From Papilionanthe hookeriana x Papilionanthe teres (taxonomy: Eukaryota > Streptophyta > Magnoliopsida > Asparagales > Orchidaceae), in assembly GCA_022702705.1 (NCBI GenBank), contig CM040424.1, positions 139,859,665 through 139,923,664 on the forward strand: a stretch of 64,000 nt of DNA, read 5' to 3'. Below the pieces are notes generated by a model. The model worked only from the letters and a program-made list of their open reading frames with translations. It had not been told where the DNA came from and ran no database searches. Position numbers and translations under genes: made by a program. Position 1 is the stretch's first letter, and the number at the start of each line of letters is the position of its first letter. Shown in pieces: positions 23,088 to 35,180 of the stretch.

Positions 23088-25465
23088 TGTCGACCTCATT
23101 TCATTTTTGATGAGGTCTTCTCTTCTCTCTTTAGTACTTAGGATCTAGCCTTAGGCTTTTCCTTTGACTATCCTAGAGGACTAGAAGTGGAACCCACCAC
23201 CTAGAAATTCAAACCACTTCTTAACTCCCTACAAACTCCACAAACTTGATTGTAGACCCCTAATCACCTAGAGGGTTGAAATCAAATGTGGAAGTTTAAA
23301 GGATGAGTTCCTATAGAACTCTTTGGCCTTAGGACTCGCCTCAGGTGGCCTGGTCTGGTGAAGGGCTGACTTACACACACACTACACTCATACATTATAT
23401 TTTCACACACCTCCTAAAACCATACCCATACCCAACTTGACCTCCTGACTCATGGAGGTGATTCACATGGATGGTCCTTAACCCTAAGCCCTTGGCTAAG
23501 AGGGTTAGGAACAACATAGTGAATGCCTCAAATAAGTCCCTTCATGGCTCATGTGGGCTTGACATGGCTTCATGGCTTAACCAAAATGATTTCATTCCAC
23601 TTAGATTTACCCAATCTTCAATTTTCTAAATTTTTAATTTTTGACCCCGGGACGCTACACCCGCCTAGCCTACCCAAAACCCTTGAAATTACCCAAATTT
23701 TTCAAAAAAATCTCCAAATACCCAAAATTCCTCAAAACCAATCCCAAATATTCCCACATTACTCAAATTGATCATTCATAACCAATAATACCCAAAATTC
23801 CAAAAAATACCCCCAATACCCTCCAAATACCCAAAATGCCCCTCTTGACCCAAAAATCTAAAAATTCAAAAAATTCCCAGAAATTTCCAAAAAATCCTAA
23901 ATATTCACAATTTAATTTTGTTCAACTACACCATGGGCAATTTTGTCAATTTACCCCACTTTTGTCAAAATCCCCAATTTGACCCATTTTAACCCAAAAT
24001 GAACCCAATGTCAAATCAAACCTACCCAATTGACCCAAATTCTGGTCCAATTCAATTGTAAACTTCAACTCAACATCCCCAAAACCAATCTAGACCAAAT
24101 CCAAGTCCAATTTGATTGGAATTTGAATCCAATTTCACTTTTGACCTTAAAGCCCAATTTGGACCCATGACCCAAACTTAGCCCAAACTAACCTAATTCA
24201 ACTCCAATTAACCCCAAACCTTTTCTAAACCTTCCTTAACATCCCCATAAACAAAAAACTAACATGATTTGCTCAAAATTTAGACCCAAACCCCACTCAA
24301 ATTCAATCCAAAGCTAAAAGGCCCAATTTTGACCTAAACCTAAACCTAATCCAAATAAGCCCAAACCCCAAAATCAAAACCCAACCAAAGTTAAAACCTC
24401 TTTGAGACACTCCCATAAACATTTTCCCACATTAATTTTACATTAATTTCAACCCTAACATAACATTGGCCCAAGTTAGCCCAATTTGACCTCCATTGGC
24501 CCATTTACCAAAGAGGCCCAAATCCAACCCCATTCAAACCCAAATCACTCCAAACTCATTTCAAATCATTCATGACATACCCCTAAACCAAACCCAACAA
24601 TTATTTGGGCCAAGCCTTTACCAAACTTTCATCCTAAAATCCATTTTAAAATCCAAAAGCCCACTTCCCTAAACCATTTTAAGAGCCCATCTTCACTAAA
24701 TTTCAAAGGCCCAAACTTCATGCTAAAGCCCATATGACATTCTTTTCATCACCCCATTAATTGATATCATCCCTTAAGTCCTAAATCAATCATCAAATAA
24801 TCCTAAATTAGGCCTCATGCGAAAAGCACCAATAAGTCCCAAAAATTCAAAACCTTCTTTCATGTAAATGACCAAGCTTTGTCCCAAGCCATAGGTGAGC
24901 CAAAGACAAGCCATGTACAAGCCATATGAAGCCATGGAATGTTTGACATGTGACCATGCCCAAAGTAGCAAGAGGAGGGCCCCCTTTCTTAAACCTTCAT
25001 TAAGCTTTTTAACCCCTTCCATGTTACACACTAAACCATGATTAGCCACATCACTTTAGATGGGGACTTCACCACCCCTTTCTAGCTGATGTAAATGATC
25101 CTCTCTCAGCCCAAATAAGCCATGGGGAGGTGAACCTAACCCAAAATCATGGCTTGGACCAAATCAAGCCAAAATGGCCTCTCCCCCATGCCATTTTAAT
25201 CCAAGCCCTTTACAGATGGCAAAGCTCAATTGCCTGCACAAACCTCCAGCCCTGACCCACCTGGACCTGAGGGTGACTCGTGCCTGCCGGCTAGCCGCCT
25301 GGATCGTCGGAAAATACCATGGCCGAGACCTTGGGAGGAGCCAAAAAATTCAATTCTCCCTTGCTGAGCTGCCCCATGCCCAATGGCCTTCATGGCTGTT
25401 CTTCCCTTGACCTAAGCAGCTGATTCCAAGCCTTAAACCCCCCTGGGAGGCCCTCCACCCTCTCC

Positions 25466-25473
25466 TATTTAAA
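25466..25473 (+). promoter_or_regulatory. Candidate TATA box of Tat1 3' LTR
   Basis: TATTTAAA, 2378 bases after the LTR start, matching the solo and Tat2 LTRs. Confidence 0.6.
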
Positions 25474-25851
25474 CCTCACCTCCTCTCGGCCATGGGGGGT
25501 GCTGAACCAGACCTTACTGAAACCCTACCAAAATTGCTCCAGACCACTCTCTACACTTAGAGCAGTTGATCCCCAGTGACAATTTGCCCTAATCCCCTCC
25601 AACAGAGCTCAATTTCTCAGCCAAAATTCAACCCAAGAACGGGACATCTCCCAACTCTCCACCAAATTCAAATTAAACTCACCCACACCTGCACAAGGTC
25701 AAGAGAAGGAGTTCCCCAGTGAAAGCCCCCTCTCCAGGCCACCCATCTGTTCCAGACTCCAAGCTTTGTAATCGGCTGTGGTCGAAATCATACCTGGACA
25801 ATTCACCAGCCCAAGGGACTTCATCTGGAGCTTTCTTGGACCCAATCGAAG

Positions 25852-25856
25852 GTGAC
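25852..25856. repeat. Left target-site duplication of Athila B
   Basis: GTGAC, identical to 39671-39675 on the other side of Athila B. Confidence 0.95.
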
Positions 25857-27504
25857 TGACCCACAATTTTATATATGATATTTTTAATTTAATTGCAACG
25901 ATGCCAAAAACTTGATCCTGCTATATTATATGTATAGAATTGTAATTGTTTATGTTGTGGATGCTACGCAAGCATATGTATCGTATCAAGTAATACAGGG
26001 CTCTAGTGGAGTCCTGGTTATCGATCCCACAGGGATATAGAAAATTAAATAACAACTAATTTTAAAATAATAATAATAATAATTTTAAAATAGTATACGG
26101 AAATTTGGAATTCTAAATTTAAGCACAATAATGTAAACTAAGTATTTTAATTAGGTAACTTAACTAAGTAGAAAATTAATACGTATTGAAAGTGCGGGAA
26201 ATTAAACTAATTGGTAAATAAGTCATAACAATTCAGAAAAAGTATCTTTCCCTTGTTTAGAAATTTAAGTGATTGATGAATTTAAATAGATAATTTTAAG
26301 GTATTGTGACAAATTGGAGCATTCCTATTCTTTACCCTTTGGTACGAGTGTAAAGAATATTGACTAATCCTATGTTTGATTACCGAATCCGCGGCTAGGT
26401 GGGGGATACCGATCGCCACTTCGAGCTCGCATGTTCCCCTCGCTCGAGGGCTAACATCTACACTTCAGCTCTCAAACAATAAGACCAAATTGAATATTTT
26501 AGTCTGTCACACTAAAATGCTCGATTCTACGCCCGATGATATTATTTCCTATTTATTTGCACCTTCCTTCCAAGGCTTTTGAATTCCCCGAATATCAGAT
26601 GTAATTTTTTACTATAGTTGATAATCAACACATTTTAACAAATCAAATGGCTAGTTTGAAAGTAAATTAAGTTTTAAGTAAAAATTATCACAATTTATTA
26701 ATATATATAAAAGTACTTCTGTTTTAAGTTCATCAAGTCACTTAATTTCATAACAGGGAGAAAGACTTATAAACTACTCAGAATGCATGGGAACTAAACT
26801 AAGCATGGATTTCATTTAAAGTTAAAACAATAAATACAAATACTTATCTCGATTTATCCCAAACGGACTCCTCGCGAGTTCCTTTGACTCTTCCTACCAG
26901 ATACAGCAAGACTCACTAAAAACTCACTAACTCACTAAAGACTCACTAATTACACTAATTAAGACTCTAAAGACTGCTCACACACATAAATAAAAGACTC
27001 TTAAGACACAAATTGACACACACAACACAAAATAACACACTTCGAGGCTGAATTTCAGCCTCTATATATAGAGTTGAGCAATGGACCAAGAGGTGTGTAA
27101 GCATCCCTTCAAAAAGTGTCCAGGTTCAATGTATCTGCGCCATTTGAACTAGCTAGCCGTCGGCGACGAACTACCTCGTTGTCGGCGAGGCTTCTAGAAG
27201 GTCTTCGAACTGCGCTATCTCGCTCTCGGCGAGCTCGGGCTCGCTGTCAGCGAGACAGTTATAAATCCTTCAGAATTTTCTTCCTCGTACCCTCGGCGTC
27301 GGCGGGCTCAATCTCGCCGTCGACGACTCAGAACAAATTGCATTATTTTCTTCATTTTTGCTCCAAATCCTCAACTTTTTATGATTTTTTGCTTTTATCA
27401 CCTAAATTCTCCATTCCTGCAACAAAATAAAGAAAATACCTTTCTTTAAAGTGCAATTTCATCAAAAATAGGTATAAATTTCTTAATAAAATTTTCAGTG
27501 ATCA
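25857..27504 (-). repeat. Athila B 3' LTR (1648 bp)
   Basis: Plus-strand ends are TGACCCACAATT and AGTGATCA, i.e. TG...CA when read on the minus strand. It contains the TATA palindrome variant (27059-27074) and the GC palindrome cluster (27151-27331). PPT follows at 27505. Confidence 0.95.
27151..27331. repeat. GC palindrome cluster in Athila B 3' LTR
   Basis: Three pairs of dyads of the CTCGCCGTCGGCGAG type, with more base changes than in the 5' LTR. A 104-codon plus-strand ORF over it is a by-product of the GC content. Confidence 0.8.
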
Positions 27505-27518
27505 AAATCCCCCAAACT
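27505..27518 (-). other. Athila B polypurine tract
   Basis: Minus strand AGTTTGGGGGATTT directly before the 3' LTR start TGATCACT. This form is typical for Athila. Confidence 0.9.
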
Positions 27519-27907
27519 TACTTATTACTTGTCCTCAAGTAATTTTAGTACTACATAAAAATAATGAGTTCTATAATAAGATTTTTTAATTTAAATAACT
27601 ATGAATTAGATTAATTAATATCATAATAAAGTTAAATAAAAAAAATTCATGTAATTTAATTAATCTTATAGAAATAAATTATTTAGTTATCGAGTCTAAG
27701 ATTTCTAGCTTACTATTCATTTCAGGAATGACTATATTTAAAAGAATAACTACTTAAGATATTTATATGATAAGAAATTCAAGAAAACACTATTAGGTAA
27801 AATTCTAATCCATAAACATAAGTTTGGAAATATCTAAGTTTTTCCCTTTAGGTTAATTCAAATGAAGCCAATTTTTTATAAGGCATCTCCTCAAGCTTCT
27901 CCTCATT

Positions 27908-27950
27908 TTTCTTTTTCTTTTTCTTTTTCTTTTTCTTTTTCTTTTTTTCT
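27908..27950. repeat. (CTTTTT)n microsatellite
   Basis: About seven head-to-tail CTTTTT hexamers, i.e. a purine tract on the element's sense strand. Confidence 0.9.
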
Positions 27951-28352
27951 AATGAGGATTACTGTATGCTGGAGAGCTCGTTAATAATTTTGAACTTCAT
28001 TTTCATCTTCCTAAATTTGAAACTTAGAAATATTTCTTAGCTTATATATACTTCATAGTTTTTACTTCATTGATTTTCAATCTTTTCTTTTTCACTTGAA
28101 TACTTAAGAATTTTAATTTTAGAATATAGTTTTCCTTACTAAAAATAGTTTCCTATATTCTTATTCCCTTTAACCAAATATTTTATTCTATTTAATTAAT
28201 TAAAGCACTAGAAATATTTCATTTAACCTTTTATAATAATTAAATAAAATAATTCATATTAATTAAATTGAAAAATTTGCTTATAAAAATCATTTTATAA
28301 TAATTTGAAAATAGAAATTGAGAACAAGTTAATAACTAAATTTGTATTTTAC

Positions 28353-28366
28353 TCCCCCCAAACTTA
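28353..28366 (-). other. Second polypurine tract-like site (Athila B)
   Basis: The minus strand reads AAGTTTGGGGGGAGT, almost the same as the PPT 850 bases downstream. It could be an extra plus-strand initiation site or a remnant of a duplicated 3' end. Confidence 0.6.
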
Positions 28367-28872
28367 AATTTTTATATCTACTCTAAATAATGAAAAAGGG
28401 AAAGTAAATAAATCATACCTTTGAAGTTTAGGTATTTCTTTTTTCTTTGAAATTTTTGCGAGCTTTTTCATTTTTCATTGAACCTGTACTTGTTAGTATT
28501 CTCCATATATATATAACAATTTAAAGAAAATGCAGGGATAAAATCTGAGATAAGTATTAAATACAACAATTAAAATTAACTCTACACTACACATATGAAT
28601 TACTAACATATTAAAAACATTGAACTAACAGATTAACAATTTTACAACTTACAGAATAAAATAAAAACATACTAAAGAAAACTATCATCCTATTTAACAT
28701 AAAAACAAATGCAATTAACTAACACAAAAACAAAAACTAAACTACTATAACAATTCAAGCAAATAATCTAACAAACATCCAATGTCTCACAACATAAAGT
28801 ACTGAATATTACAAACATATAAAAGTTTCCAAAATAACTTAACATCTAACAAACAAAACAAATAAAGTCCTA

Positions 28873-30055
28873 ATCTTCAGCATCAAAGTCCCAAACTATA
28901 TTACCATCCCCTCCTTGATCACGTAGGTCGAGAAGACCGAGCGGGATGATGCGAGTATACCTCGGGCACTCGGAAGGATGACATCTAAATCTCCACTTTT
29001 GTAGCGACGTTCAACTTCATGATATGCTATCTCGTACTCTGAATGTCTCTGTAGGTACTCACTATCATAATCATGTCTCCTCTCCAGATTATCAATCCTT
29101 CGATCAAAATAATCAAATCTTCTCCCCATTGTCTCTCCAAACTGCTCAAAACTTCTCCTATGCAGGGTCAGCTCATTCATCAGATCTTGTAGGGTAGGGG
29201 TAGTAGGCTCAGGAGGTTCATGGCTAGTAGAGGGTATATCTCTACTTGACTGAGTGAAATAACTTCTCACTCCTGATCTCCACCCTTCATGAGACTCATA
29301 TTTCTTAATATTGGCAGCTGTGATTGGATTCATGGGTTCCACCCATTCTTCATCATCTCTAGCCTCAACTCCAGAGAGTTGGCAGAGTGCAAAAATTAAT
29401 CCAGGGTGTCCCAATCCAGCTCCACTCTCATTTCGAGGAGTGGCCAGGATGTTTTGATAAATAATTCTCCCAATGTTGATGCTTCGTTTTTCGAATACGA
29501 AATTCGGAATTGCTCTATCTCGTGTTACCTCACTGTGGTGATATGTGGGTAAAGAGTAGAACAAATAAAGTAATGCCAGGCTTTGGAGACTGCATTTAAT
29601 TTAGAAAGAGGAAAATTCACTCTTTCCCGCTGCTTAATTTTCCAAACTCCGGTCCCATCAGTGAGAAAGTTAATGACTTCCTCCAGTGGTCCTTCCATTG
29701 TTCCAAAAGTTTCATACTCGCTAAAGTGCGAGTCACGAACTTCATAGAACGAGTTAATTCTTGCAGCATTGAAATCTACAAAAAATCCTCGTACCTTTAC
29801 TGGTGCATCTTCAGCGGCGATCAAATTGACATAAAATTCTTTAACCACTTCTACAAGTTGCTCTATATTGAACGTAACAGAAATTCTCCCAACCTCGTTC
29901 CTTAATAATCTGCTCTACTTCTCCTCCCGGATTTTTGAAAACCCGATCTGCAATGCACTTTCTTCCTTGTATGTTTTCAAAATATTTAGTCTGTGCTCGT
30001 GCATTGATGAATCGGTCTTCGTCGAATTATACTCGACGTTTTTGTAGTGGAGCCA
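28873..30055 (-). pseudogene. Athila B ORF3b: second, diverged envelope-position protein
   Basis: The frame can be followed from an ATG near 30055 (MAPLQKRRV, then a stop) through VKEFYVNLIAAEDAPVKVRG (29848-29525) and RSINIGRIIYQNIL, LGHPGLIFALCQLSGVEARD (29564-28896) to a likely end at about 28873 in a neighbouring frame. The order of landmarks (a Trp-containing N-terminal block, VKEFY.NL, V.G..V.F...RIN, then LGHP..IFALC) is that of ORF3a, but few residues are identical, so it is a paralogue in tandem. The C-terminal third is rich in charged residues (FDYFDRRIDNLERRHDYDSE), perhaps coiled coil. No membrane segment is evident. Function unknown. Confidence 0.7.
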
Positions 30056-30939
30056 TACGATCGATCTGTGAAAATCTTGAAAATTTTCACTAAACTTAAA
30101 AATAATACTAAGAAGGCTTCCTACAACATTTATAAGCAATTTAAATCAAATTCCATGGATTTCCACCGAATATTTCTTCCGCATTTTGATTTTTCCCAAA
30201 ATTTGCAATGTGGTGAAAATATATGGTGAAAATCAATAATTTTTGCATAGGAGTGAAGCTCTTACCAAGAGAAATTTAAATCCGGTGTTTTTGAGTCCTG
30301 AAATCGTCTCCACAAGTAAGATCTAGCAAGCCCTAGAGGAGTTTTTTTCCGAAATTGAGAGGTTGGGGGTGATGAATAGTGTTCTTGACTGGTCAATTAA
30401 AGTGTTTTTCGCGACCTCGCTGTCAGCGAGATTTTTCTCGCCGTCGGCGAGCTAATATTTTTCAGAACCAAAAACTCTCGGGAAAAATCCGTTGTCGGTG
30501 AGAAATTTTTCTCTATTCTTCGCTGTCAGCGAGATCGAGCTCTCTGTCGGCGGGATTTTGCTCGCCGTCGGCGAGATTCCAAAAATTTAAATTTCTGAAA
30601 TTTGTCACTCATTTTCATCCTTGATTTGCCTTATATTATATTTCCGATCACATCATTTATTAATTTAATATGAAGATTAGCTACTTTTACACAAATAAAT
30701 TCACACAACACAACAAATTAACTTTAATATTGAAATCCATGAGATGTACAAACTAACATAATTTTAAACTCTATAATCAAACTTCAATTCTCCAATCCTT
30801 ACTACTAATCAGCATCGCAAACCAATCCACGACACACTAAATGCTGATACAAAACTATGACGCATATCACTCCACACATAATAAAATCTAAATCAAATTA
30901 AATAACATAAATGCAAACATACTATGGAAATCTTTACTA
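30056..30939 (-). other. Spacer between ORF3a and ORF3b (Athila B)
   Basis: AT-rich noncoding DNA around a GC palindrome cluster at 30414-30578. No gene seen. Confidence 0.7.
30414..30578. repeat. GC palindrome cluster between ORF3a and ORF3b
   Basis: Several paired dyads, including the perfect CTCGCCGTCGGCGAG form twice. It lies directly upstream of ORF3b on the minus strand, as the 32229 cluster lies upstream of ORF3a. Confidence 0.85.
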
Positions 30940-32096
30940 CTACTCTTCAATGTCAGAATCTTCATCTTCTCTGATATTTCCGATATGAGGATGATGCACA
31001 AATAAGTTATAGAAAGGCCTGAAGGGAAACTCCGAAGAAGATTCTTCAGTGATCCAACCCTTCTGTCTCAGTAAATGAAGAAAGCTAGCTTTCAGGTGTC
31101 CAGAATGATCAAAGTGTTCCTTCATCCTCCAGTCAATGTGATCAAATAAATCAGATATATTGTCGATTGAATCTCTCACTTTCTGCAGTTCTTTCTCCGT
31201 TCTTTTAATTTTCTTCATAAGTAACTCCGTTTTATCTGAAATAGGCCTTGCTATAGGTTTATTCTGTGAAGCTCTATCAGAGATAAATGTAATTTCATCA
31301 TTATTGTCCAAAGTAGGGAACATATCTATAGGATCAAGCGGCTTCCAAGGTAACAGAACCTTTTCCCAAGCTTCATAAGAAACCTGGTACTGATTGCATA
31401 ATGCAAAAATAGTAGATGGATGTCCTAGTCCGTGAACTGACCCATGCACAATTAAACCCAATGCAGACTTAACAATTATTGATCCAACATCAATAGGCAA
31501 TCCATTTTGAATACAATAATTCAAGATAGTGCATTCCTTCGAAACCTTATTTACCCTCATAGTAGGTAACCATTTAGATGAGATGAAAAAGTGCCAGTGC
31601 TTTGAGACAGGTTCAAAAGTGATGCAGAGAAACTAACATACCCGTCTTCACGCATGTCCCAATCTTCTGGTTCATCACTCAGATATCGAAATATCTCATT
31701 CATATTATATCGAGAAGGCACAAAATTTGAATAGTGACATACCGGGGTATTTTCTATAGAGAATAATTCATTTACTCTTGATGGAGTAAACATCACCCAT
31801 CTTCCTCGGATGTAGACATTCCCATTGTTGATCGCATGTAAGTTAGAGTAGAACTCTTTCACAACTGGAATAACAACAGCAGAAGTAGTGTAACAAAATA
31901 CCTCCCAGTGCCGCTGTGCGATCGTTTCTTCTATCTTCGTAGTGGAATTCTCTAATCCTCGATTGACAAATCCCCGTTCCTTGATAACTCTTTTCTTTAC
32001 CAAAACCTTGTTGAAGATCCGCTGCGCTTCCGCACTCACAAATTTCCTCCGGTTAAACACTCCAGAATTAGAGGAATGTAAGAATTTGGAGGCCAT
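30940..32096 (-). pseudogene. Athila B ORF3a: envelope-position putative plant transposon protein
   Basis: Two long overlapping frames: 32096-31557 (179 codons, MASKFLHSSNSGVFNRRKFV to SFSASLLNL) and 31560-30940 (206 codons, MRVNKVSKECTIL through VGSIIVKSALGLIVHGS, LGHPSTIFALC, VSYEAWEKVLLPWKPLDPID to an acidic end). One single-base difference near 31610 splits them. The split lies at a CCTG site that also differs in A and C, so it may be an artefact. Together they make a protein of about 385 residues of the 'putative plant transposon protein' family. The region KTELLMKKIKRTEKELQKVR may form a coiled coil. No signal peptide or membrane helix is seen. Confidence 0.8.
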
Positions 32097-32228
32097 TATG
32101 GTGAATGGAATAAATTCTAGTGAAGAAGGCAGATCTAGAATGATTTAAGAATGGGTTTTCATAAAGGAATTGGCGTTGAAACTGTCCAAATCTGCATTCA
32201 AATTATAAATAACTCATCTGTATAACTT

Positions 32229-32402
32229 CCTTGCTATCAGCAAGAAGTTTCTCGCCGTCGGCTCAGTTACAAAAACTACCTCCCATGTTCTCGCTGTCGA
32301 CGGGATGTTTCTCGCTGTCAGCGAGCTCAATAAATAAACTGAATTTAACTTAGGCGCGAACCTCGCTGTCGGCGAGTATCGACCTCGCCGTCGGCGAGAT
32401 TC
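32229..32402. repeat. GC palindrome cluster between pol and ORF3a (Athila B)
   Basis: Three pairs of CTCGC(C/T)GTC(G/A)GCGAG-type dyads, the same plan as 5909-6083. Confidence 0.85.
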
Positions 32403-32552
32403 CAAAATAATGTCCAATTTCGCTCTAAATCGAATAATTTCTTTTCTCATCATAATGGTTCAAATATGTGATGATTCTTAATAATAATTGAGTAGTAAAG
32501 TTTCAATAATATAGACTAACTATTAAGATACAATAAAAATAGATAACTAATA

Positions 32553-32598
32553 TGGGTTGCCTCCCATAAAGCGCTTGGTTTAACGTCGTCAGCCCGAC
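32553..32598 (-). other. Conserved post-pol motif (Athila B)
   Basis: Minus-strand AAACCAAGCGCTTTATGGG followed by AGGCAACCC. See 6233-6275. Confidence 0.7.
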
Positions 32599-32611
32599 CT
32601 AATTTCAATTA

Positions 32612-33755
32612 TTAATCAGGTTGACTAAGCATTAAAACCTCTTTATAGTTGGGTCTTATACCTTCGAAATATGGTTTTAATCTATGTCCATTAACTTTAA
32701 ATTTATGTCTTGTTTTTTGATCTTCGATTTCTATAGTTCCGTATGAAAATATTTGAGTTATGGTGAAAGGTCCTAACCATCGAGACTTCAATTTTCCAGG
32801 AAATAAATTCAATCTAGTATTATATAGCAAAACTTCCTGTCCTGGTTCAAAATTTCTCTAATTAATCTTCCGATCATGCCATAATTTCATCTTTTCTTTA
32901 TAAATTCGATCATTATCATATGATTCATTTCTTAATTCTTCCAATTCATTTAAGTGCAGCAATCGTTTCTCACCAGCTTCCTTCATATTATAATTAAATT
33001 CTTTAATCGCCCAATATGCTTTATGTTCTAATTCAACTGGTAAGTGGCATGTTTTTCCATATATAAGCTCGTAAGGAGTCATTCCAATCGAGTTTTATAA
33101 GCGATCCTATAAGCCCATAATGCGGTTGTCTAATCTAATAGACCAATCTAACCTATTTGGGTTTCTAGATTTTTCTAAAATACGTTTAATCTCACGATTA
33201 GATACTTAAGCTAATCCGCTAGTCTGTGGATGATAAGCAGTGGATATCTTATGAGTAATATTGTATTTTTCTACTAGTTTGTGAATGTATTTATCTCTAA
33301 AATGAGTTTTTCCGTTAGTGATAATCACTCTCGGCATTCCAAATCTAGTAAAAATATTTTTCATCAGAAATTTTGAAACACTCTTAGCATCACACCTAGG
33401 TAAAGATTGTGCCTCAATCCATTTGGAAACATAATCAACGATCTACTAATATATATGAGTTTCCAAACGAAGGAATAAAAGGTCCCATAAAATCTAATCC
33501 CCAAACATCAAAAATTTCAACTTCTAATATAAAATTCAGAGGCATTTCGTTTTTTTAGATATATTTCCTACTCTTTGACATTTATCGCAAGTTTTAATAT
33601 ATCTGTATACTTCTCTAAATAGAGCGGAGCCGGTAAAATCCAGATTGTAGAATCTTATAAGCGAGTTTTATCGGTCCCAAAATGTCCTCCAAAATCGAAT
33701 CATGACATTTTTGAATAATTGGTTCGGTTTCTTCGAAGGTACACATCTTCTAATA
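32612..33755 (-). pseudogene. Athila B integrase (broken)
   Basis: The C-terminal part is readable at 33082-32858 ([20 protein letters not shown]) and 32830-32612 (GKLKSRWLGPFTITQIFSYG). The catalytic core (33560-33290) and zinc-finger part (about 33755-33570) are only recognisable as damaged DNA homologous to 6956-7596. Several breaks in the core fall where other copies have CAG (for example 33101, 33121, 33437 and 33660). No chromodomain. Confidence 0.8.
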
Positions 33756-33756
33756 A

Positions 33757-35180
33757 TTAAATCCTTACATTGCTTATATAAATATGGTTCATCCCAAAAA
33801 TAGGTTTTCGTATCATGGATGAATTTTTTCGTTGTTGCAAAGTTAGCATAGGTGGTAAAATATTACTAACTATATAGTTTACTATATCAGCATACCATGG
33901 TATTTTCCACTCATTGATATTATATAGTTGTTCATCGGGAAAAGCGTCTATAATTTCATTTTCAATATCGGATAATTCATGATTTTCTAACCTTGATAAA
34001 TGATCCGCAATTTGATTATCAATTCCTTTCTTATTAACGATCTCAAAATCGAATTCTTGCATTAATAGCATCCATCTAATTAATCTTGGTTTGGAATCTT
34101 TCTTTTGCATTAAATATTTGATAGCAGAATGATCGGTATTCACGATACATTTTGTTCCAATCGGATAAGGTCTAAATTTATTAAAACCATATACTACCGC
34201 TAATAATTCTCTTTACATGAATCGTATAATTTATTTCAGCATCATTTAGAGTTTTACTAGCATAGTATATAACTTTAAAAATCTTTTCATATCTTAGCCC
34301 AAGAATCGCTCCTACAGCAGTAATCACTAGCATCACACATAAGCTCATATGGTTTCTCCCGGTTAGGTGAAACTATTATAGGTGCTTGTAATTAATTTTT
34401 CTTTTAAGAGTTCAAAAATATTCGAGCATTCGATTGTAAATTCAAATTTCTTGTCCTTTTCAAGAAGTTGGCATAGAGGTTTAGTAATTTTTGAAAAATC
34501 TTTTATATAGCGTCCGTAGAATCCAAGCATGTCCAAGAAAACTTCTTACCCCTTTTACCGTAGTTGGAGGTGGTAATTTAGCTATAACTTGAATTTTTGC
34601 AGGGTCCACTTCCATGCCTTTTTCCGAAATTTTATGCCCTAATACAATGCCGCCCGCAACCATAAATTGACATTTCTCCCAATTTAGAACTAAATTTGTT
34701 TTGTCATATATTTCTAATACTTTTTCAAGATGAGTTAAGCATGTGTCAAATGATGTTCCAAATACAGAGAAATCATCCAAAAATACTTCTATTACATTGT
34801 CAATTAACTTACTAAATATAGACATCATACATCTCTGGAATGTTGCTGGTGCATTACATAATCCAAAAGGCATTCTTCGAAAAGCGAAAGTTCCATAAGG
34901 ACTAATAAATGTAGTTTTCTCTTGATCCTCAGGAGAAATTTGTATTTGATGATAACCGGTTTATCCATCTAGAAAATAAAAATACTTATGTCCGGCTAAT
35001 CTATCTAACATCTGGTCTAGAAATGGTAAAGGGAAGTGATCTTTCCTGGTGGCGGTATATAATTTCCTATAATCAATACATAGTACGCCAACCGAGTAAC
35101 TTGTCTTATAGGAATAAGATCGTTATTTTCATTGGCGATGATGATCACTCCTCCCTTCTTAGGAACATAGTGAATTGGGC
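33757..35180 (-). pseudogene. Athila B reverse transcriptase-RNase H (broken)
   Basis: 34873-34481 carries RT from [16 protein letters not shown] through EVFLDDFSVFG; the box is FLDD, with Leu where A has Val and C has Met, and both Asp residues kept. 34143-33757 carries the RNase H end ([14 protein letters not shown]) and the tether to integrase. The RT N-terminus (35180-34880) is interrupted. The frame is lost after FLGHA through one extra T in a CTGG context, where A and C are intact. RNase H centre (34480-34144) is damaged. Confidence 0.82.

Larger units (their letters stand above)
23088..25856 (+). repeat. Tat1 3' LTR, first part (U3)
   Basis: It runs from TGTCGACCTCATTTC through the G-poor CCCAA block and the GC-richer promoter block with TATTTAAA at 25466-25473, to GGTGAC, where Athila B is inserted. 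It continues at 39676. The two parts sum to about 7.17 kb. In the uninterrupted solo LTR the same place reads GAAGGTGACACAACC near 15030, which proves the insertion point. Confidence 0.92.
27519..28872 (-). other. Athila B 3' noncoding region
   Basis: About 1.35 kb between ORF3b and PPT, strongly AT-rich, with no ORF. It contains a CTTTTT microsatellite (27908-27950) and a second polypurine tract (28353-28366). Confidence 0.75.

Noticed and set aside
29915..30139. 74-codon ORF upstream of ORF3b (and its plus-strand shadow 30047-30229)
   Set aside because: Another frame of the same DNA gives the ORF3b N-terminus, which aligns in order with ORF3a.
30940..32096. ORF3a as a true viral envelope glycoprotein
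   Set aside because: No signal peptide, no hydrophobic membrane segment and no Cys pattern. It matches the putative plant transposon protein type instead.
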